Origin: Ceratothoa steindachneri
Taxonomy: Eukaryota > Arthropoda > Malacostraca > Isopoda > Cymothoidae
DNA length: 64,000 nucleotides
NCBI GenBank assembly: GCA_963969495.1
Contig: OZ018323.1
Location: 77,846,330 to 77,910,329 of the forward strand
Reading direction: 5' to 3'
The notes beneath the pieces were generated by a model. It was not told the DNA's origin. It ran no database searches and saw only the letters and a program-made list of their open reading frames with translations. Shown here piece after piece: positions 23,581-34,862 of this stretch (positions are counted from its first letter, which is position 1; each line of letters opens with the position of its first letter). The position numbers and the translations under genes were made by a program.

Positions 23581-26037
23581 ATGCCCATGTATGAAAAAAA
23601 ACAAAAACCCCAACCCCCAACTTCCCCAAAAACATCTACGGAGCCGCCCTCGGGCAGCTCCACCGAGAAAATGGAGGTCCCCCCCCTTGTGCTTGCGCAA
23701 GGGACCCTCCATAATTCTTTAACCGGAGAGGAGGCTTACTCCTCTCCTACGCCTACGGGTGTAGGGGACTCCCCCTCACCCCCTTCTCTGGAGGTGCTTT
23801 CGGGCACCTCCCTATCTCCAGCGGCAGTCCCTCCTTTGCTTTCTAAGGGGACTGCCAAGAAAGCCAGCAGGCAGCCCATTGCCGACCGCCCCTCGTGCAA
23901 GCGGCTCGGTAGGGCAAACCCCCTTAGGGGGGAGAGGGAAGCCAGGCCCCTTCGGTCGCTTCCCTCAAAAGACCTGCTGGCAAGAATTTTGAACCTTGCT
24001 GGGGTCAAGGCCTGTGCCTCCCCACACCACCTGACTAGTGACAATACTGCCAAGGGGACCTGCGATGTCCTGGGAGGGGATGGCCAACTGGAGGCCCCTC
24101 CTGTGATAGACATGGTCCTTGAGGAGACCCAGCCCCAGAGGGTAGGGCCTTCCATGGGGGGGAATTCGGGCTCGGCGCCAAGCACCGAACCCGAATCCGC
24201 CCCTATGCAAGGTCCTCCTCAAATGGCTGAGGGCTCCGAGGCAGTAGAAGGAGGGGAGGGATCTCCTCCGACAGGTGCCCCTACGACAACCAGGACCTTC
24301 TCCATTTCGGAGAGAGACCTGGCTGAGGCTGGTCCATCTGGCCTGGGGACTTCTGCCGGCGGAGGTGAAAAGCGGGTTCATTCCCCGCCCTCCTCTCCTA
24401 AAAAGAAAAAGACTAAAAAGACTCAAAAGACGAAGAAGACTCGGGGCTCCTCTCCATCCGCGGGGGCTGCGGGGACGGATGGGTCTGCTGCCACTTTGGT
24501 AGGCGACCAAGCCAAGATCGGCACATCCGGCCCCTCTACCCCCTCGTGTGCGGAGCCCATGACTACGACTAAGACCAAGAATGCACAGGGCGGAGCCTCG
24601 ATGACATCGGGGCCCCTGATTCAGAGGTTACCTGGCGTTTTCGAGCCCGCTGGCTTCAAACGCTTCCTCGTTATTCGCTCCACTGATGGCACCATGTTGT
24701 CCAAGGGCAACATGATCCATCAGAGGAGAGGATTAGCTAGTGCAATTGGTAGAGAGCCGAAGGTAACCCGTTTCTCGGACGGGAGCCTTCTGGCGAATGC
24801 GGCGAATCCCGCCGAGGCGGCCAAGATAAGTGCTCTTCGGACACTTCATGGCACCCCGGTGAGTGTGACGCCGCACTCTACCATGAACTTTGTGAAAGGA
24901 GTAGTTTATGCGAGGGAACTTGTTGACTACTCCATTGAGGACATCACCCTAGAGCTGGCCGACCATGGGGCGGTCAAGGTCGAACGTGTGATGAGAAAAC
25001 AGGGAGGGGCCTCGAGACCCACCCCTACACTCTTCGTCACGTTCGACTGTGACAAGCTCCCTGAGTCGGTGCGTGCCGGTTGGTACCGCTACCGCGTGAA
25101 GGCATTCGTGCCACTGCCGCGGCGGTGCTATTACTGCCACCGCTTCGGCCATACGAATCGATCATGTAGACGTGCAAAATCGGGGTCACCCGAAGTCTGT
25201 GTAAATTGCTCCAAGGTCGCACACGATAAGTCCAAATCGTGTGTGGCCAAGTGTGTCAATTGCGGAGAGCCGCACCCTGCTTCTTCGAAGCAATGTGGTG
25301 CATATCTCCTTGAGAAAGAAATCCTGGCCGTTCAGGCCCAGGATCGACTCTCATTCAGCGAGGCAAAGGACTTGGTCCTGGCGCGCCCGGCTCTGCCTGG
25401 GACGTCATATGCCTCAATAGTTAGAAAGGCACCCTCTGCTCCTGGCCCATCCAGGCCAACGAGCACGGTTGTTTCCGCGCCCATTCGGAGCCCTTCTGTG
25501 GGCTCTACCCAACCTGGGCGCTCCCCTGGTAAAGCTGGCGGCAAAAAGGGTTCATACCCTGCCCCGGCTAAAACCAGGGCTCCCCCCTCTTCCCCCAGCG
25601 TGACCGTTTCGCGTAAAGCGAAACGGCCACGCGCCTCCACCGAGTCGTTAGACTCACAGGAGGCAACACCCCTGAAGATGGTCGCTAGGCCATCTTCCGG
25701 GGTTCCTAAAGCTGTTCCCCGAAAGGAGGACAGCAACAAAGGAGCTTCGGCCCCTTTGCCCACGCCCCGAGGTGGAGCGAGTGGCTCGGAGACGGTGGTT
25801 CCTCGAAAAGAGGGCCCCCCGCCTCCGAAGCCGCAACGCCCGCCTAAAGTTTCGAGGCGGAGGGAGGAAAAGACTCGCATGGCGAGCCCAACCTCCCCCA
25901 ATAAGTCCTCGAAGGCGACAGCGCCTTCAGCGCTTTGTCCGGCCAACAGCGCCCGGGGTTCTGCCCCCGGGAAGCGTACGGCCATTCCCGTGAGGGTCTT
26001 CAATTCGAGGAGGACCCCCGCGTCTCCTCCGAGCTAG
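23581..26037 (+). CDS. LINE ORF1, Gag-like RNA-binding protein
   Basis: 818 residues. The ATG is in a good context (CACCATGC) just after the 5' UTR hairpin, and the same start is seen in the outer copy. Residues 1-270 are Pro/Ser/Thr/Glu-rich and look disordered. A Lys-rich patch follows (SPKKKKTKKTQKTKK, about 273-290). From about 349 to 515 there is a conserved region, GVFEPAGFKRFLVIRSTDG onward, at the position where related ORF1 proteins carry an RRM-like fold. Three zinc knuckles lie at residues 516-572 (CYYCHRFGHTNRSC, CVNCSKVAHDKSKSC, CVNCGEPHPASSKQC). A long Pro/Ser/Arg-rich tail overlaps ORF2. Expected role: binds element RNA and forms the ribonucleoprotein. Confidence 0.93.
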   Translation: MPMYEKKQKPQPPTSPKTSTEPPSGSSTEKMEVPPLVLAQGTLHNSLTGEEAYSSPTPTGVGDSPSPPSLEVLSGTSLSPAAVPPLLSKGTAKKASRQPIADRPSCKRLGRANPLRGEREARPLRSLPSKDLLARILNLAGVKACASPHHLTSDNTAKGTCDVLGGDGQLEAPPVIDMVLEETQPQRVGPSMGGNSGSAPSTEPESAPMQGPPQMAEGSEAVEGGEGSPPTGAPTTTRTFSISERDLAEAGPSGLGTSAGGGEKRVHSPPSSPKKKKTKKTQKTKKTRGSSPSAGAAGTDGSAATLVGDQAKIGTSGPSTPSCAEPMTTTKTKNAQGGASMTSGPLIQRLPGVFEPAGFKRFLVIRSTDGTMLSKGNMIHQRRGLASAIGREPKVTRFSDGSLLANAANPAEAAKISALRTLHGTPVSVTPHSTMNFVKGVVYARELVDYSIEDITLELADHGAVKVERVMRKQGGASRPTPTLFVTFDCDKLPESVRAGWYRYRVKAFVPLPRRCYYCHRFGHTNRSCRRAKSGSPEVCVNCSKVAHDKSKSCVAKCVNCGEPHPASSKQCGAYLLEKEILAVQAQDRLSFSEAKDLVLARPALPGTSYASIVRKAPSAPGPSRPTSTVVSAPIRSPSVGSTQPGRSPGKAGGKKGSYPAPAKTRAPPSSPSVTVSRKAKRPRASTESLDSQEATPLKMVARPSSGVPKAVPRKEDSNKGASAPLPTPRGGASGSETVVPRKEGPPPPKPQRPPKVSRRREEKTRMASPTSPNKSSKATAPSALCPANSARGSAPGKRTAIPVRVFNSRRTPASPPS

Positions 26038-29000
26038 GCCTGGAGGGCATATTCCTTCAATGGAATTGCCGTGGACTCCGGGCCAACTGGGAGGAGCTGC
26101 GGAGGCTCGCCTCATCCCGTTCCCCGTTAGCTATTTTTTTGCAGGAGACCATGCTAGGCGCGTGCCCCCTGCCTGCCCTCCCGGGGTATAAGGGTCTTGC
26201 GACCCAACCACCGCGGGACGGCCGGGCTGGGGGATGCGCGGTTTACACCCGGCATGATGTCTCCGTTCTTCCTTTCTCTTTAGATACCTCCTTTCAGGCA
26301 GTGGCTGTGCAGCTGCACCTGGATAGGAGGTATACTATCATTTCTGCGTACATTCCACCGTCAGCTGACTTCGACGCGGGGGACTTTCGCCGCGTCGTGG
26401 CACGGTTGCCGAGGCCCTATCTCTTGCTTGGAGATCTGAACGGCAGGCATCCTCTCTGGGGAGATTACACCATAAATCCCAGGGGACAAGTCCTTGCCGA
26501 TCTGATCGAAGAGCTTGAGATGGGTGTCCTAATCGTGGATGAGTTTACGCATCACTGTCCGAGAACCGCTTCATTTTCTTGCCTTGACCTATCTTTGTGC
26601 TCTTCGGATGCACAGCCTGATTTTGATTGGGGGGTGGTCGATGACCTCCATGGTAGTGATCACTTTCCCATTCAAATATCATTTTCAGGGCAACTGCCGC
26701 CTGAGAGACCACCTCGGTGGTGCTTGGCGCGGGCGCGGTGGCTTGCATTTCAGGAAATGACTGAATTCTCTATCTCAGTCAAGGAGTTTAGGTCGGTAGA
26801 TGAGGCCGTCGAGTTCTTCTCCGGCAACCTCATCGCCGTGGGCCTGACTACTATTCCTAGGACGTCTGGCCGTTTTGCACGCCGACCACTCCCATGGTGG
26901 TCGGCCGAGTGTGAGACGGCCCTCAAACAGAAGCGTTATGCCTACATGCGCTATAAGCGCCGCCCGAACGATTTCACCGTCGCTGAATTTCGTCGGGCTA
27001 GGGCTAGGTTCCGGTATATTTCGAAGCACGCCCGCCGCTCTTCTTGGCGGGCATACGTGTCTTCACTTAACGGGAAGACCCCTTTAGCTGAGGTGTGGAA
27101 GCGAGTCAAAAGGATTCGGGGCAAGTTCTCGCAGGACCCCCCTCCCGTTCTCCAGGAGAATGGGACCGCAATCTCGGACCCCGCGTCCGTGGCGGAATCC
27201 TTAGCGACCGCTTTTTCCGCATTCTCTAGCCGTGATGCTGCTCCGCCAGCATTCAATGCACGTCGTGATGTCGCGGAAGGCCGCCGGCTGGACTTTACCT
27301 CCAGAGGCGGAGATCCCTTCAACGACAAGTTTACTGTGAGTGAGTTGCGTTCCGCTCTCGCTTCGTGCGCGGACACCGCCCATGGTCCGGACGATGTCCC
27401 GTACGCCATGCTTCGACACCTGGGTGAGCGAGGCATGGCCTTTCTATTAGATTTGTTCAACAGGATCTGGGTGGAAGGTCTCCTCCCAGACTCCTGGCGA
27501 ATCGCTACTGTGCTCGCCTTTCGCAAGCCGGGGAGAGATCACTCTACTCCGACCGGTTTCCGCCCAATCTCTCTAACCTCTTGCGTGTGCAAGTTGATGG
27601 AGAAATTGGTAAATGTTAGATTAGCCTATTTCCTGGACAGCGGAGGCCATCTGTCTTCTGCACAGTGCGGCTTCCGTAAGTTCCACTCCACGTCGGATGC
27701 TCTGCTCCGACTGGAAAATGCCGTCTGCGAGGCTTTCCTTCGTAGACAGCACTACGCCACGGTGTTTTTTGATCTGGAGAAAGCCTATGATACCGCATGG
27801 CGATACGGTATCATGCAGACTCTCCACACGATGGGGGCGAGGGGACGCCTCCCAATGTTTATATCTGAATTTTTGCGAGATCGTCGATTCCGCGTACGGG
27901 TGGGGGGAGCCCTCTCCGGCCCAAAGGAGCAGGAAGAGGGTGTCCCGCAGGGAAGTGTCCTCAGTGTCACACTCTTTGCCCTGAGCATCAACGGCATCAC
28001 CTCGGTGCTGCCGGAAGATGTTCTCGCTACGCTCTACGTGGACGACCTTTCGATCTCTTTTGGCGCGGCCCAGATGCCAACTCTGGAGCGCCGACTCCAA
28101 CAGGCATTGAACCGCGTCTCTCGCTATGCCGAAGCGCACAGGTTTCGGTTTTCTTTGGCCAAGACTAAGGTGGTGCACTTCTGCCGCCATCCACGGCTTC
28201 ACCCCGACCCAGATTTGTTTCTTAATGGGGTGCGCCTGGATGTGGTTGAGTCGCACCGTTTCCTTGGTCTTGTATTCGACCGACGCCTCACCTGGGAGGC
28301 TCACATTCGCAGCCTTAGGGTCTCTTGTACCCGCGCCATGGACATTCTCCGTTCCGTGACGTTCAGCGCTTGGGGCGCTGATAGGGCTACCGCCTTACTT
28401 TTTTATCGATCCTTTGTTCGCTCGAAGCTCGACTACGGATGCGAGTTTTATGCATCCGCAGCCGAGCGTTTATTGCGGAAGGTGGATTCGATCCACCACA
28501 CCGGCCTTCGCCTTGCGACCGGTGCCTTCCGCACTTCCCCCATTGAGAGCCTGTTGGTCGATGCTGGGGAGATGCCACTCGCTCTGCGCCGCGTGCAGTG
28601 CATCACTCGCCTGTACGCGCGAGCCCGGCGCCTCCCCCAGTCGCCAACAGCTCTCACTGCATCCGCAGCTGATCTCGATGGTGCCTATGCCGCCGAGAGA
28701 CGCCAGTCATACCCTAAGCCCTTTGGGTTTAGGGCCAGGAAACTCCTTCGAGAGGTAGATATAGCTCTCGGGCCGGTGGCGCCCCTGGTTCTGCCCAGGA
28801 CGCCACCCTGGAGGGTACCACATTTGGCTATTTGTCGCCACGCCTCTGCTCCCAAAGCTTGTACTGCGCCGGGAGTATTGCGTTCGATCTTTTTGGAGCA
28901 CACATCGTGTCACGCTGGTACCGTGCCAGTGTATACGGATGGCTCCAAGTCCCAAGAGGGGGTCGGCTTCCACGCCGTATCCCCTCTGTTTGAAGTCAGC

Positions 29001-29765
29001 GGGGCTCTACCAGGCGCTGCGTCTGTCTTCACGGCCGAGCTGGTGGCAATACACCACTCGGTACGGGAGATTACGCGACGTGCCCGGTTCGGAGACCGGA
29101 TTGTGATTTATAGCGACTCACAAAGCGCCCTGAGTGCTCTCGGGGCATTGGAATCTCCGCATCCCCTGGTTCGCGAAATCCGTGACGCCACGGTTTTGGC
29201 GAGCCGGGCAGATGTCGAGATTATCTTCTGCTGGGTTCCTGGACATGTAGGAATTGCGGGGAATGAGCGCGCCGATGAGGGCGCCAAAGAGTCCGCGAGG
29301 ACTCTGCGACCGGACCAGCGTTTCGCTCTTCCTCACACCGACTACATGGCAGGAATACGGGCAGCTCTTCGGACTGCTTGGCAAAGAAGATGGGAGACGG
29401 TCGAGGGGAACTTAAAGTTGCGTGCCATTGCGCCGCGACTGTTCCCATGGACCTATCCCCCAATGCCGCGGCGGCTTCAGGTTGCTTTCTGTCGTCTTCG
29501 AATCGGACACACTCGTGTGACGCATCGTTACTTGGTGGAGCGCTCGCATGTGCCCTATTGCAACGACTGCGTCGTCCCCCAGACTGTTCGGCATATTCTT
29601 GTCGAATGTCCCAGTCTGGGTGATCTTCGCGCACGATACCTGTCTCGGTACCGGGATGGGCGGGGTCGCTACCGCCTGTCCCTTGTACTCGGGACGAGTG
29701 CGTGCACCATGACTGGTGGACTTATTGACTTTTGGGGGGAGGCCGGCCTTCTCCCCTTTATTTAA
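25935..29765 (+). CDS. LINE ORF2, endonuclease-RT-RNase H
   Basis: Open for at least 1,276 codons from 25,935, but that first codon is TTG. The first ATG in frame (26,151) lies after the first two endonuclease motifs. The AP-type endonuclease starts near residue 38: QWNCRG, FLQET, YIPPS, LLLGDLNGRHPLWG, GSDHFPI. RT motifs: TGFRPISLTS, QCGFRKFHST, FFDLEKAYDTAWR, EGVPQGSVLS, and catalytic YVDD at 701-704. RNase H: YTDGSK (Asp near 1002), TAELVAI, YSDSQSAL (Asp near 1061), VPGHVGIAGNERAD. A Cys-His motif YCNDC...H...C closes the protein. All key residues are present. It lies in the -1 frame relative to ORF1 and overlaps it by about 100 nt, so expression needs a frameshift, reinitiation or non-AUG start. 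Confidence 0.93.
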   Translation: MSGQQRPGFCPREAYGHSREGLQFEEDPRVSSELGLEGIFLQWNCRGLRANWEELRRLASSRSPLAIFLQETMLGACPLPALPGYKGLATQPPRDGRAGGCAVYTRHDVSVLPFSLDTSFQAVAVQLHLDRRYTIISAYIPPSADFDAGDFRRVVARLPRPYLLLGDLNGRHPLWGDYTINPRGQVLADLIEELEMGVLIVDEFTHHCPRTASFSCLDLSLCSSDAQPDFDWGVVDDLHGSDHFPIQISFSGQLPPERPPRWCLARARWLAFQEMTEFSISVKEFRSVDEAVEFFSGNLIAVGLTTIPRTSGRFARRPLPWWSAECETALKQKRYAYMRYKRRPNDFTVAEFRRARARFRYISKHARRSSWRAYVSSLNGKTPLAEVWKRVKRIRGKFSQDPPPVLQENGTAISDPASVAESLATAFSAFSSRDAAPPAFNARRDVAEGRRLDFTSRGGDPFNDKFTVSELRSALASCADTAHGPDDVPYAMLRHLGERGMAFLLDLFNRIWVEGLLPDSWRIATVLAFRKPGRDHSTPTGFRPISLTSCVCKLMEKLVNVRLAYFLDSGGHLSSAQCGFRKFHSTSDALLRLENAVCEAFLRRQHYATVFFDLEKAYDTAWRYGIMQTLHTMGARGRLPMFISEFLRDRRFRVRVGGALSGPKEQEEGVPQGSVLSVTLFALSINGITSVLPEDVLATLYVDDLSISFGAAQMPTLERRLQQALNRVSRYAEAHRFRFSLAKTKVVHFCRHPRLHPDPDLFLNGVRLDVVESHRFLGLVFDRRLTWEAHIRSLRVSCTRAMDILRSVTFSAWGADRATALLFYRSFVRSKLDYGCEFYASAAERLLRKVDSIHHTGLRLATGAFRTSPIESLLVDAGEMPLALRRVQCITRLYARARRLPQSPTALTASAADLDGAYAAERRQSYPKPFGFRARKLLREVDIALGPVAPLVLPRTPPWRVPHLAICRHASAPKACTAPGVLRSIFLEHTSCHAGTVPVYTDGSKSQEGVGFHAVSPLFEVSGALPGAASVFTAELVAIHHSVREITRRARFGDRIVIYSDSQSALSALGALESPHPLVREIRDATVLASRADVEIIFCWVPGHVGIAGNERADEGAKESARTLRPDQRFALPHTDYMAGIRAALRTAWQRRWETVEGNLKLRAIAPRLFPWTYPPMPRRLQVAFCRLRIGHTRVTHRYLVERSHVPYCNDCVVPQTVRHILVECPSLGDLRARYLSRYRDGRGRYRLSLVLGTSACTMTGGLIDFWGEAGLLPFI

Positions 29766-29984
29766 GGTTCCTTTTTTTGTTATTGTTTTGTTTTAGATTG
29801 CACTCTCCTGCACCGGGGTGAGGGGGACCTCCCCCCGCTGCCGGAGATTGCTTCGATTGTTAAGTTTTTCAAATTTATATTGATTGTTAAGTTTTCATAT
29901 TTTAACTTTAAAGTAGCCTAATTCTAGGCTGTCGTGTTTTTCGGCGACTTATGCCCAAGTGGGTAGTTGCCAGATGGGCTCTAT
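29766..29984 (+). other. LINE 3' UTR
   Basis: T-rich then mixed sequence containing AAGTAGCCTAATTCTAGGCT and the terminal hairpin. The same order is seen in copies A, F, H and I. Confidence 0.85.
29943..29971 (+). other. LINE 3'-terminal hairpin
   Basis: GGCGACT pairs with AGTTGCC, and an inner GCCC/GGGT stem has loop AAGT. It is followed by AGATGGGC and poly-A. Other copies keep the stem with different bases (50,926; 55,968; 56,127; 57,988), which supports an RNA structure likely recognised by the RT. Confidence 0.75.
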
Positions 29985-30004
29985 AAAAAAAAAAAAAAAA
30001 AAAA
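29985..30004 (+). other. Poly-A tail of the intact LINE
   Basis: Twenty uninterrupted A immediately before the right target duplication. Confidence 0.95.
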
Positions 30005-30016
30005 CATTCCCCGCCA
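30005..30016 (+). repeat. Target-site duplication, right copy
   Basis: CATTCCCCGCCA, identical to 23,037-23,048. The outer LINE resumes here with the lysine-rich codons of ORF1. Confidence 0.9.
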
Positions 30017-31098
30017 TCCTCTCCAAAAAGAAAAAGACTAAGAAGACTCGGGGCTTATCTCCATCCGCGGGGCTGCGGAGACGGATGGGTCTGCGGCCAC
30101 TTTGGCAAGCGACCAAGCCAAGATCGGAACAACCGGCCTCTCTGCCCCCCTGGGTGCGAAGCCCTTGACTATGACAAAAACCAAAAGTGCACAGGGCGGA
30201 GCCTCGATGGCATCAAGGCCCCTGATTCAGAGGTTGCCTGGCGTTTTCGAACCTGCTGGCTTCAAACGCTTCCTCGTTATTCGATTCACTTATGGCACCA
30301 TGTTGGCTAAGGGCAACATGATCCATCAGAGGAGAGTATTAGCTAGTGCAATTGGTAGAGAGCCGAAGGTGACCCGTTTCTCGGAGGGAAGCCTCCTGGC
30401 GAATGCGGCGAATCCCGCCGAGGCGACCAAGATAAGTGCTCTTCGGACACTTGATGGCACCCCGGTGAGTGTGATGCCGCACTCTACAATAAACTTTGTG
30501 AAAGGAGAAGTTTATGCGAGGGGACTCGTTGACTACTCCATTGAGGACATCACCTTAGAGCTGGCTGACCATGGGGCGGTCAAGGTCGAACGTGTGATGA
30601 AAAAACAGGGAGGGGTCTCGAGACCCACCCCTACACTCTTCGTCACGTTCGAGTGTGACAAGCTCCCTGAGTCGGTGCGTGACGGTTGGTACCGCTACCG
30701 CGTGAAGGCATTCGTGCCACTGGCGCGTTGGTGCTATTACTGTCACCGCTTCGGCCATACGAATCGTTCTTGTAGACATGCAAAGTCGCGGTCACCTGAA
30801 GTTTGTGTAAATTGCTCCAAGGCCGCACACGATAAGTCTGAATCGTGTGTGGCCAAGTGTGTCAATTGCGGAGAGCCGCACCCCGCTTCTTCGAAGCAAT
30901 GCGGTGCATATCTCCTTGAGAAAGAAATCCTGGCCGTTCAGGCCCAGGATCGACTCTCATTCCGCGAGGATACGGACTTGGTTCTGGCGCGCCCGGCTCT
31001 GCCTGGGACGTCATATGCCTCAATAGTTAGAAAGGCACCCTTTGCTCCTGGCCCATCCAGGCCAACGAGCACGGTTGTTTCCGCGCCCATTCGGAGCC
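30005..31098 (+). mobile_element. Outer LINE, resumed ORF1 part (L1b)
   Basis: Continues the outer copy from the lysine-rich segment through the conserved region and three zinc knuckles to about residue 640 of ORF1. It then switches without a gap into PLE sequence at 31,098-31,100. There is no ORF2, no 3' UTR and no poly-A for this copy. Confidence 0.9.
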
Positions 31099-31925
<827 letters not shown>

Positions 31926-32009
31926 GTGTCCACAACATAATATTAAATCCTGCAATATTTCAGCCAAAAATATAAATTTATTTTAAAAATGAAAATATAC
32001 CAACTTGAT

Positions 32010-32890
32010 TATGACTGGGAGATAACAGTTTACTCAAAGTAGCCGCCTTCAGCTTCCACCGCGGCCTCAAGATTGCTGCGAATCTTGTCGCATGCACTCT
32101 TCACTGTGTCCTTTGCAAGATCTTCGAACACCTTCTTGATCTTGGCGAATACCTCGTTCTCTAGGTTGCAGGGGAGAATCAGCAGGCAAGAAAATGGAGC
32201 TGGCTAAGTCGTAGAAATTCTCCGACAACAACTTCTAACTCTTTCCAGTGGAATGGCCTTCCAGCAGCAACCCTACCAGCTAGGATTTGATCATAGCCTC
32301 CAGCAGCTCCGCATATTGGTCTGAATTATGCTTAAGATTCTATTCAAAGATGTGGGGCAGCATGACGTCCTATGACTGGATACACATCCACATACCATAG
32401 CAATTGGAGGAACTTGGTCTTCATGATACATGGAATGTCGCATGGATTGTAGGCAAACAACATGTTGCTTTGCGTGTTGTGTAACTGGTCCTGGGAGAAG
32501 TTCTTGTCTGAGAAGAACCAGGTCGTCCCCAGCTCAACAGGATGCTTCAGCTTGATCAGGAGCTTATTTGATTTCGTCGAGCGGTTCTCCTTGGACTTTG
32601 CTGTCAGAATTTGTTCCTTGCGCCTCTTTTACGAGTAGTAACCAAGGTCCTTATTCAGGGCCAGCTTCATGGTGGCAACTACAACACCCATCTCTTGTGC
32701 GAAAGCCCGGATTCCTTTGCTCGGGTCTTCCATCAGCTTGTCCTGTAGTTGTTGGATGAATTCCGCGGTGCGAACGCAGTCGAAACGCCTGCTGCGTTCC
32801 TTTCGGCTGGGCACGGCTTCGTAGTCTCCTTTGCAGCCGACCATGCTACGTCTTACAGCATTTACAATGTTAAAAAAAGCATTAAGCACC
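32010..32890 (-). pseudogene. Tc1/mariner-type transposase remnant
   Basis: Minus strand from about 32,890: RRFDCVRTAEFIQQLQDKLM and IRAFAQEMGVV (helix-turn-helix region), then after a stop KRRKEQILTAKSKENR, and further on WFFSDKNFSQDQLHN (first Asp region) and IMKTKF. Later motifs are present but frameshifted (GRVAAGRPFHW). I recognise the family as a mariner-like transposase common in invertebrates. Inactive. Confidence 0.75.
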
Positions 32891-33082
32891 AGTCACGATG
32901 TCGGTATTTTGAGATACCCGTTTCGAACCATCATGATAGGGGTAGGTAGCTCTTTTCCAATATTCAGATGGCTTCCAGTCGTCCGAGTCAGCTGACATTT
33001 TCTCAGCTAAAACTTTACTCTGAATCCTCTCCATCGCCGTTCAAACTGTTCCTGAAAAAGGAGATATTAAAAATCGACAAAT

Positions 33083-33085
33083 TTA

Positions 33086-33136
<51 letters not shown>
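33083..33136. repeat. (TA)n microsatellite
   Basis: About 54 bp of TA between two transposase pseudogenes, with one G interruption near its start. Confidence 0.95.
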
Positions 33137-33138
<2 letters not shown>

Positions 33139-33233
33139 AATAATAAAATAATGGGCCAAGGTTTTGAGGCTACTATATTTTTTTATATAAGAAAATGGAT
33201 TAAAATGTTGCATTTTGTTTTAGTATGTTTGAA

Positions 33234-33953
33234 TTATAATTGGAAGGTGAAAAGAAAAATAGATCCCAAACCCATTTTATTAATGAAAACAGTCAATTGA
33301 TGAGCGCAGTCAATATTTATAATGATGTCGCTTGACTGACTGATTTTGCTCCACTTTTGTTCACTAAGTATCCGCAACTGCTCACAGTTGGGATGGCTTC
33401 TGTTTATCGACCGCCCATAAATTCTCTCTATTAGGTTCGAACCTAGCGAATTCCTGGCCCGAGATACCAAAAGCTCGATGTTATTTAGATCCAAGAACTT
33501 TTCTACTGCTTTTGCTTTGTGACAAGGCGCGCCATCATGCGAAAAAATACACTTATCATTCCAAAATTGTTCTGAACTATTGTTAAAAGGTGCTAATGAA
33601 ACACCTTTTTGTACCATTTTGAGTTCATGGCAGTGTTTCTGGCAAAATTTGTAGTGCTCTTCTACTTCCTTAGATGAGCAGCAGTACCAGACACGGAGAG
33701 TGTCCGTATGCTTCACCGTTGGCACGAAACAGGCCTCATGAAAGCGCTCCCCTTTTCTACTCGTTACGAGGGATCTTCCAGAAGTTCGAAACGAGCGGAC
33801 GGGAGCTTCATCAGACAATATCACTTTGCCCCACTCTTCGACACTCCATTCTTTAGATTCCCTACAAAAGTGGAGCCTCTCCGTAGGATTTCCTTTAATA
33901 TTCGTTATCTCAATCTTAATCGAGATTTTAATTCTTTCTATTAGTTTTTTCAC
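33234..33953 (-). pseudogene. Tc1-like transposase, catalytic half, open frame
   Basis: A 239-codon uninterrupted frame on the minus strand. EWGKVILSDEAP holds the first Asp, FSHDGAPCHKAKAVEKFLD the second. The expected PDLNPIENLWG is degraded to GSNLIERIYG, keeping Glu. The DNA-binding domain is missing and the protein is not a full transposase. It may be a diverged fragment whose frame survived by chance. Confidence 0.75.
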
Positions 33954-34862
33954 ATTTTATTTTTTTTATTTTTCTCGATCTTTTTGTCATCCCCCCTCCC
34001 CCTTATTATTGCCACCAGACCAAGTTGTCTCTAGTGCCGGCATTATGTTCCCAACATCGAAATCCCCCAAGGAATTTCCTCCTTGCCTCGTCTAGTGGGC
34101 GCGCCCTTTTCCCGACCACAGCGAGACGACCTTGGGCAGCTCAAAGCTCTGACTCATCCAGGAGGAGGGGGGAGAAAGGGCCCCTCCCCTGCTTGGGGGA
34201 TCTATTTCCTCGTCGTGGTATGAGGCAGCGACCGTCGCTCGGTCCTGGACCAATGACCCACAGATCCTCTCCTCCTCTTCGCTCCTTAAAAATGTGTGTT
34301 TGATTTATTTAGAGGGAGGATGGGGGTAGGTTTGTTATCCTGTTTCCGGTAAATGGGGTATTGTTATCCTCATTTGTATGGGGCGGGAGGGGGAAGCATT
34401 TATCAGCCGTGGAGAGGTCGGTCACGGGGTCATTCAACGAACGGGTAAAAAAAATGTGGGTTATTTTCGACGAAGGTCGATGGTATTTTGAAAATTGGGG
34501 GAGGGAGAATGACGTAGGAGGCAAGGGATATTTGACAGATGAAGAAGGAGACTGACACAAGAGTTGGGGGGATTATGAAAATTGTGCGCTTTTAGTTTTA
34601 TGACTATTTAAAAATTGCGTTATTTTGCTCATTTATTTACGTTTATTTCTCTTATTTGTGGACTTTTTAAAACGAGTCTCGAAATCGGAGCAAAAACATT
34701 AAGGTATTTTTTAAAGTAGAGATTTTTAAATGGCAACCTAGAACCCCTCCTCCCAGTTCCCGATATGGAGCTGTGTCGAGATGACAGACCACCCGATTTA
34801 CCGCTATTATTCACATGAAATTCCAATTATAACCCTGTGTCGAATTCTGATAACATCGACCC
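33954..34862. other. No gene recognised
   Basis: Mixed, partly C-rich sequence. Open frames on both strands are low-complexity. Nothing supports a gene. Confidence 0.4.

Larger units (their letters stand above)
23049..30004 (+). mobile_element. Full-length I-group LINE, probably intact
   Basis: 6,956 bp from CCCCGTAAGGGG to a 20-nt poly-A, flanked by a perfect 12-bp target duplication. It has a 532-bp 5' UTR, ORF1 (Gag) and an overlapping ORF2 (AP-type endonuclease, RT, RNase H, Cys-His tail), both uninterrupted, then a 3' UTR of about 220 bp with a terminal hairpin. RNase H after the RT, an APE-type nuclease and three CCHC knuckles in ORF1 point to the I group of non-LTR elements. Exact clade needs a tree. 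Intact frames, perfect duplication and pure A tail indicate recent insertion. Confidence 0.95.

Noticed and set aside
23736..26003. Long minus-strand frames opposite LINE ORF1 and ORF2
   Set aside because: They are shadows of the GC-rich sense ORFs, with no motifs of their own.
25980..26037. Slippery heptamer for -1 frameshift at the C run of ACCCCCGCG
   Set aside because: In the ORF1 frame it reads ACC CCC GCG and does not fit X-XXY-YYZ.
32749..32949. Plus-strand frame near the mariner remnant
   Set aside because: Opposite strand of a transposase pseudogene, no independent support.
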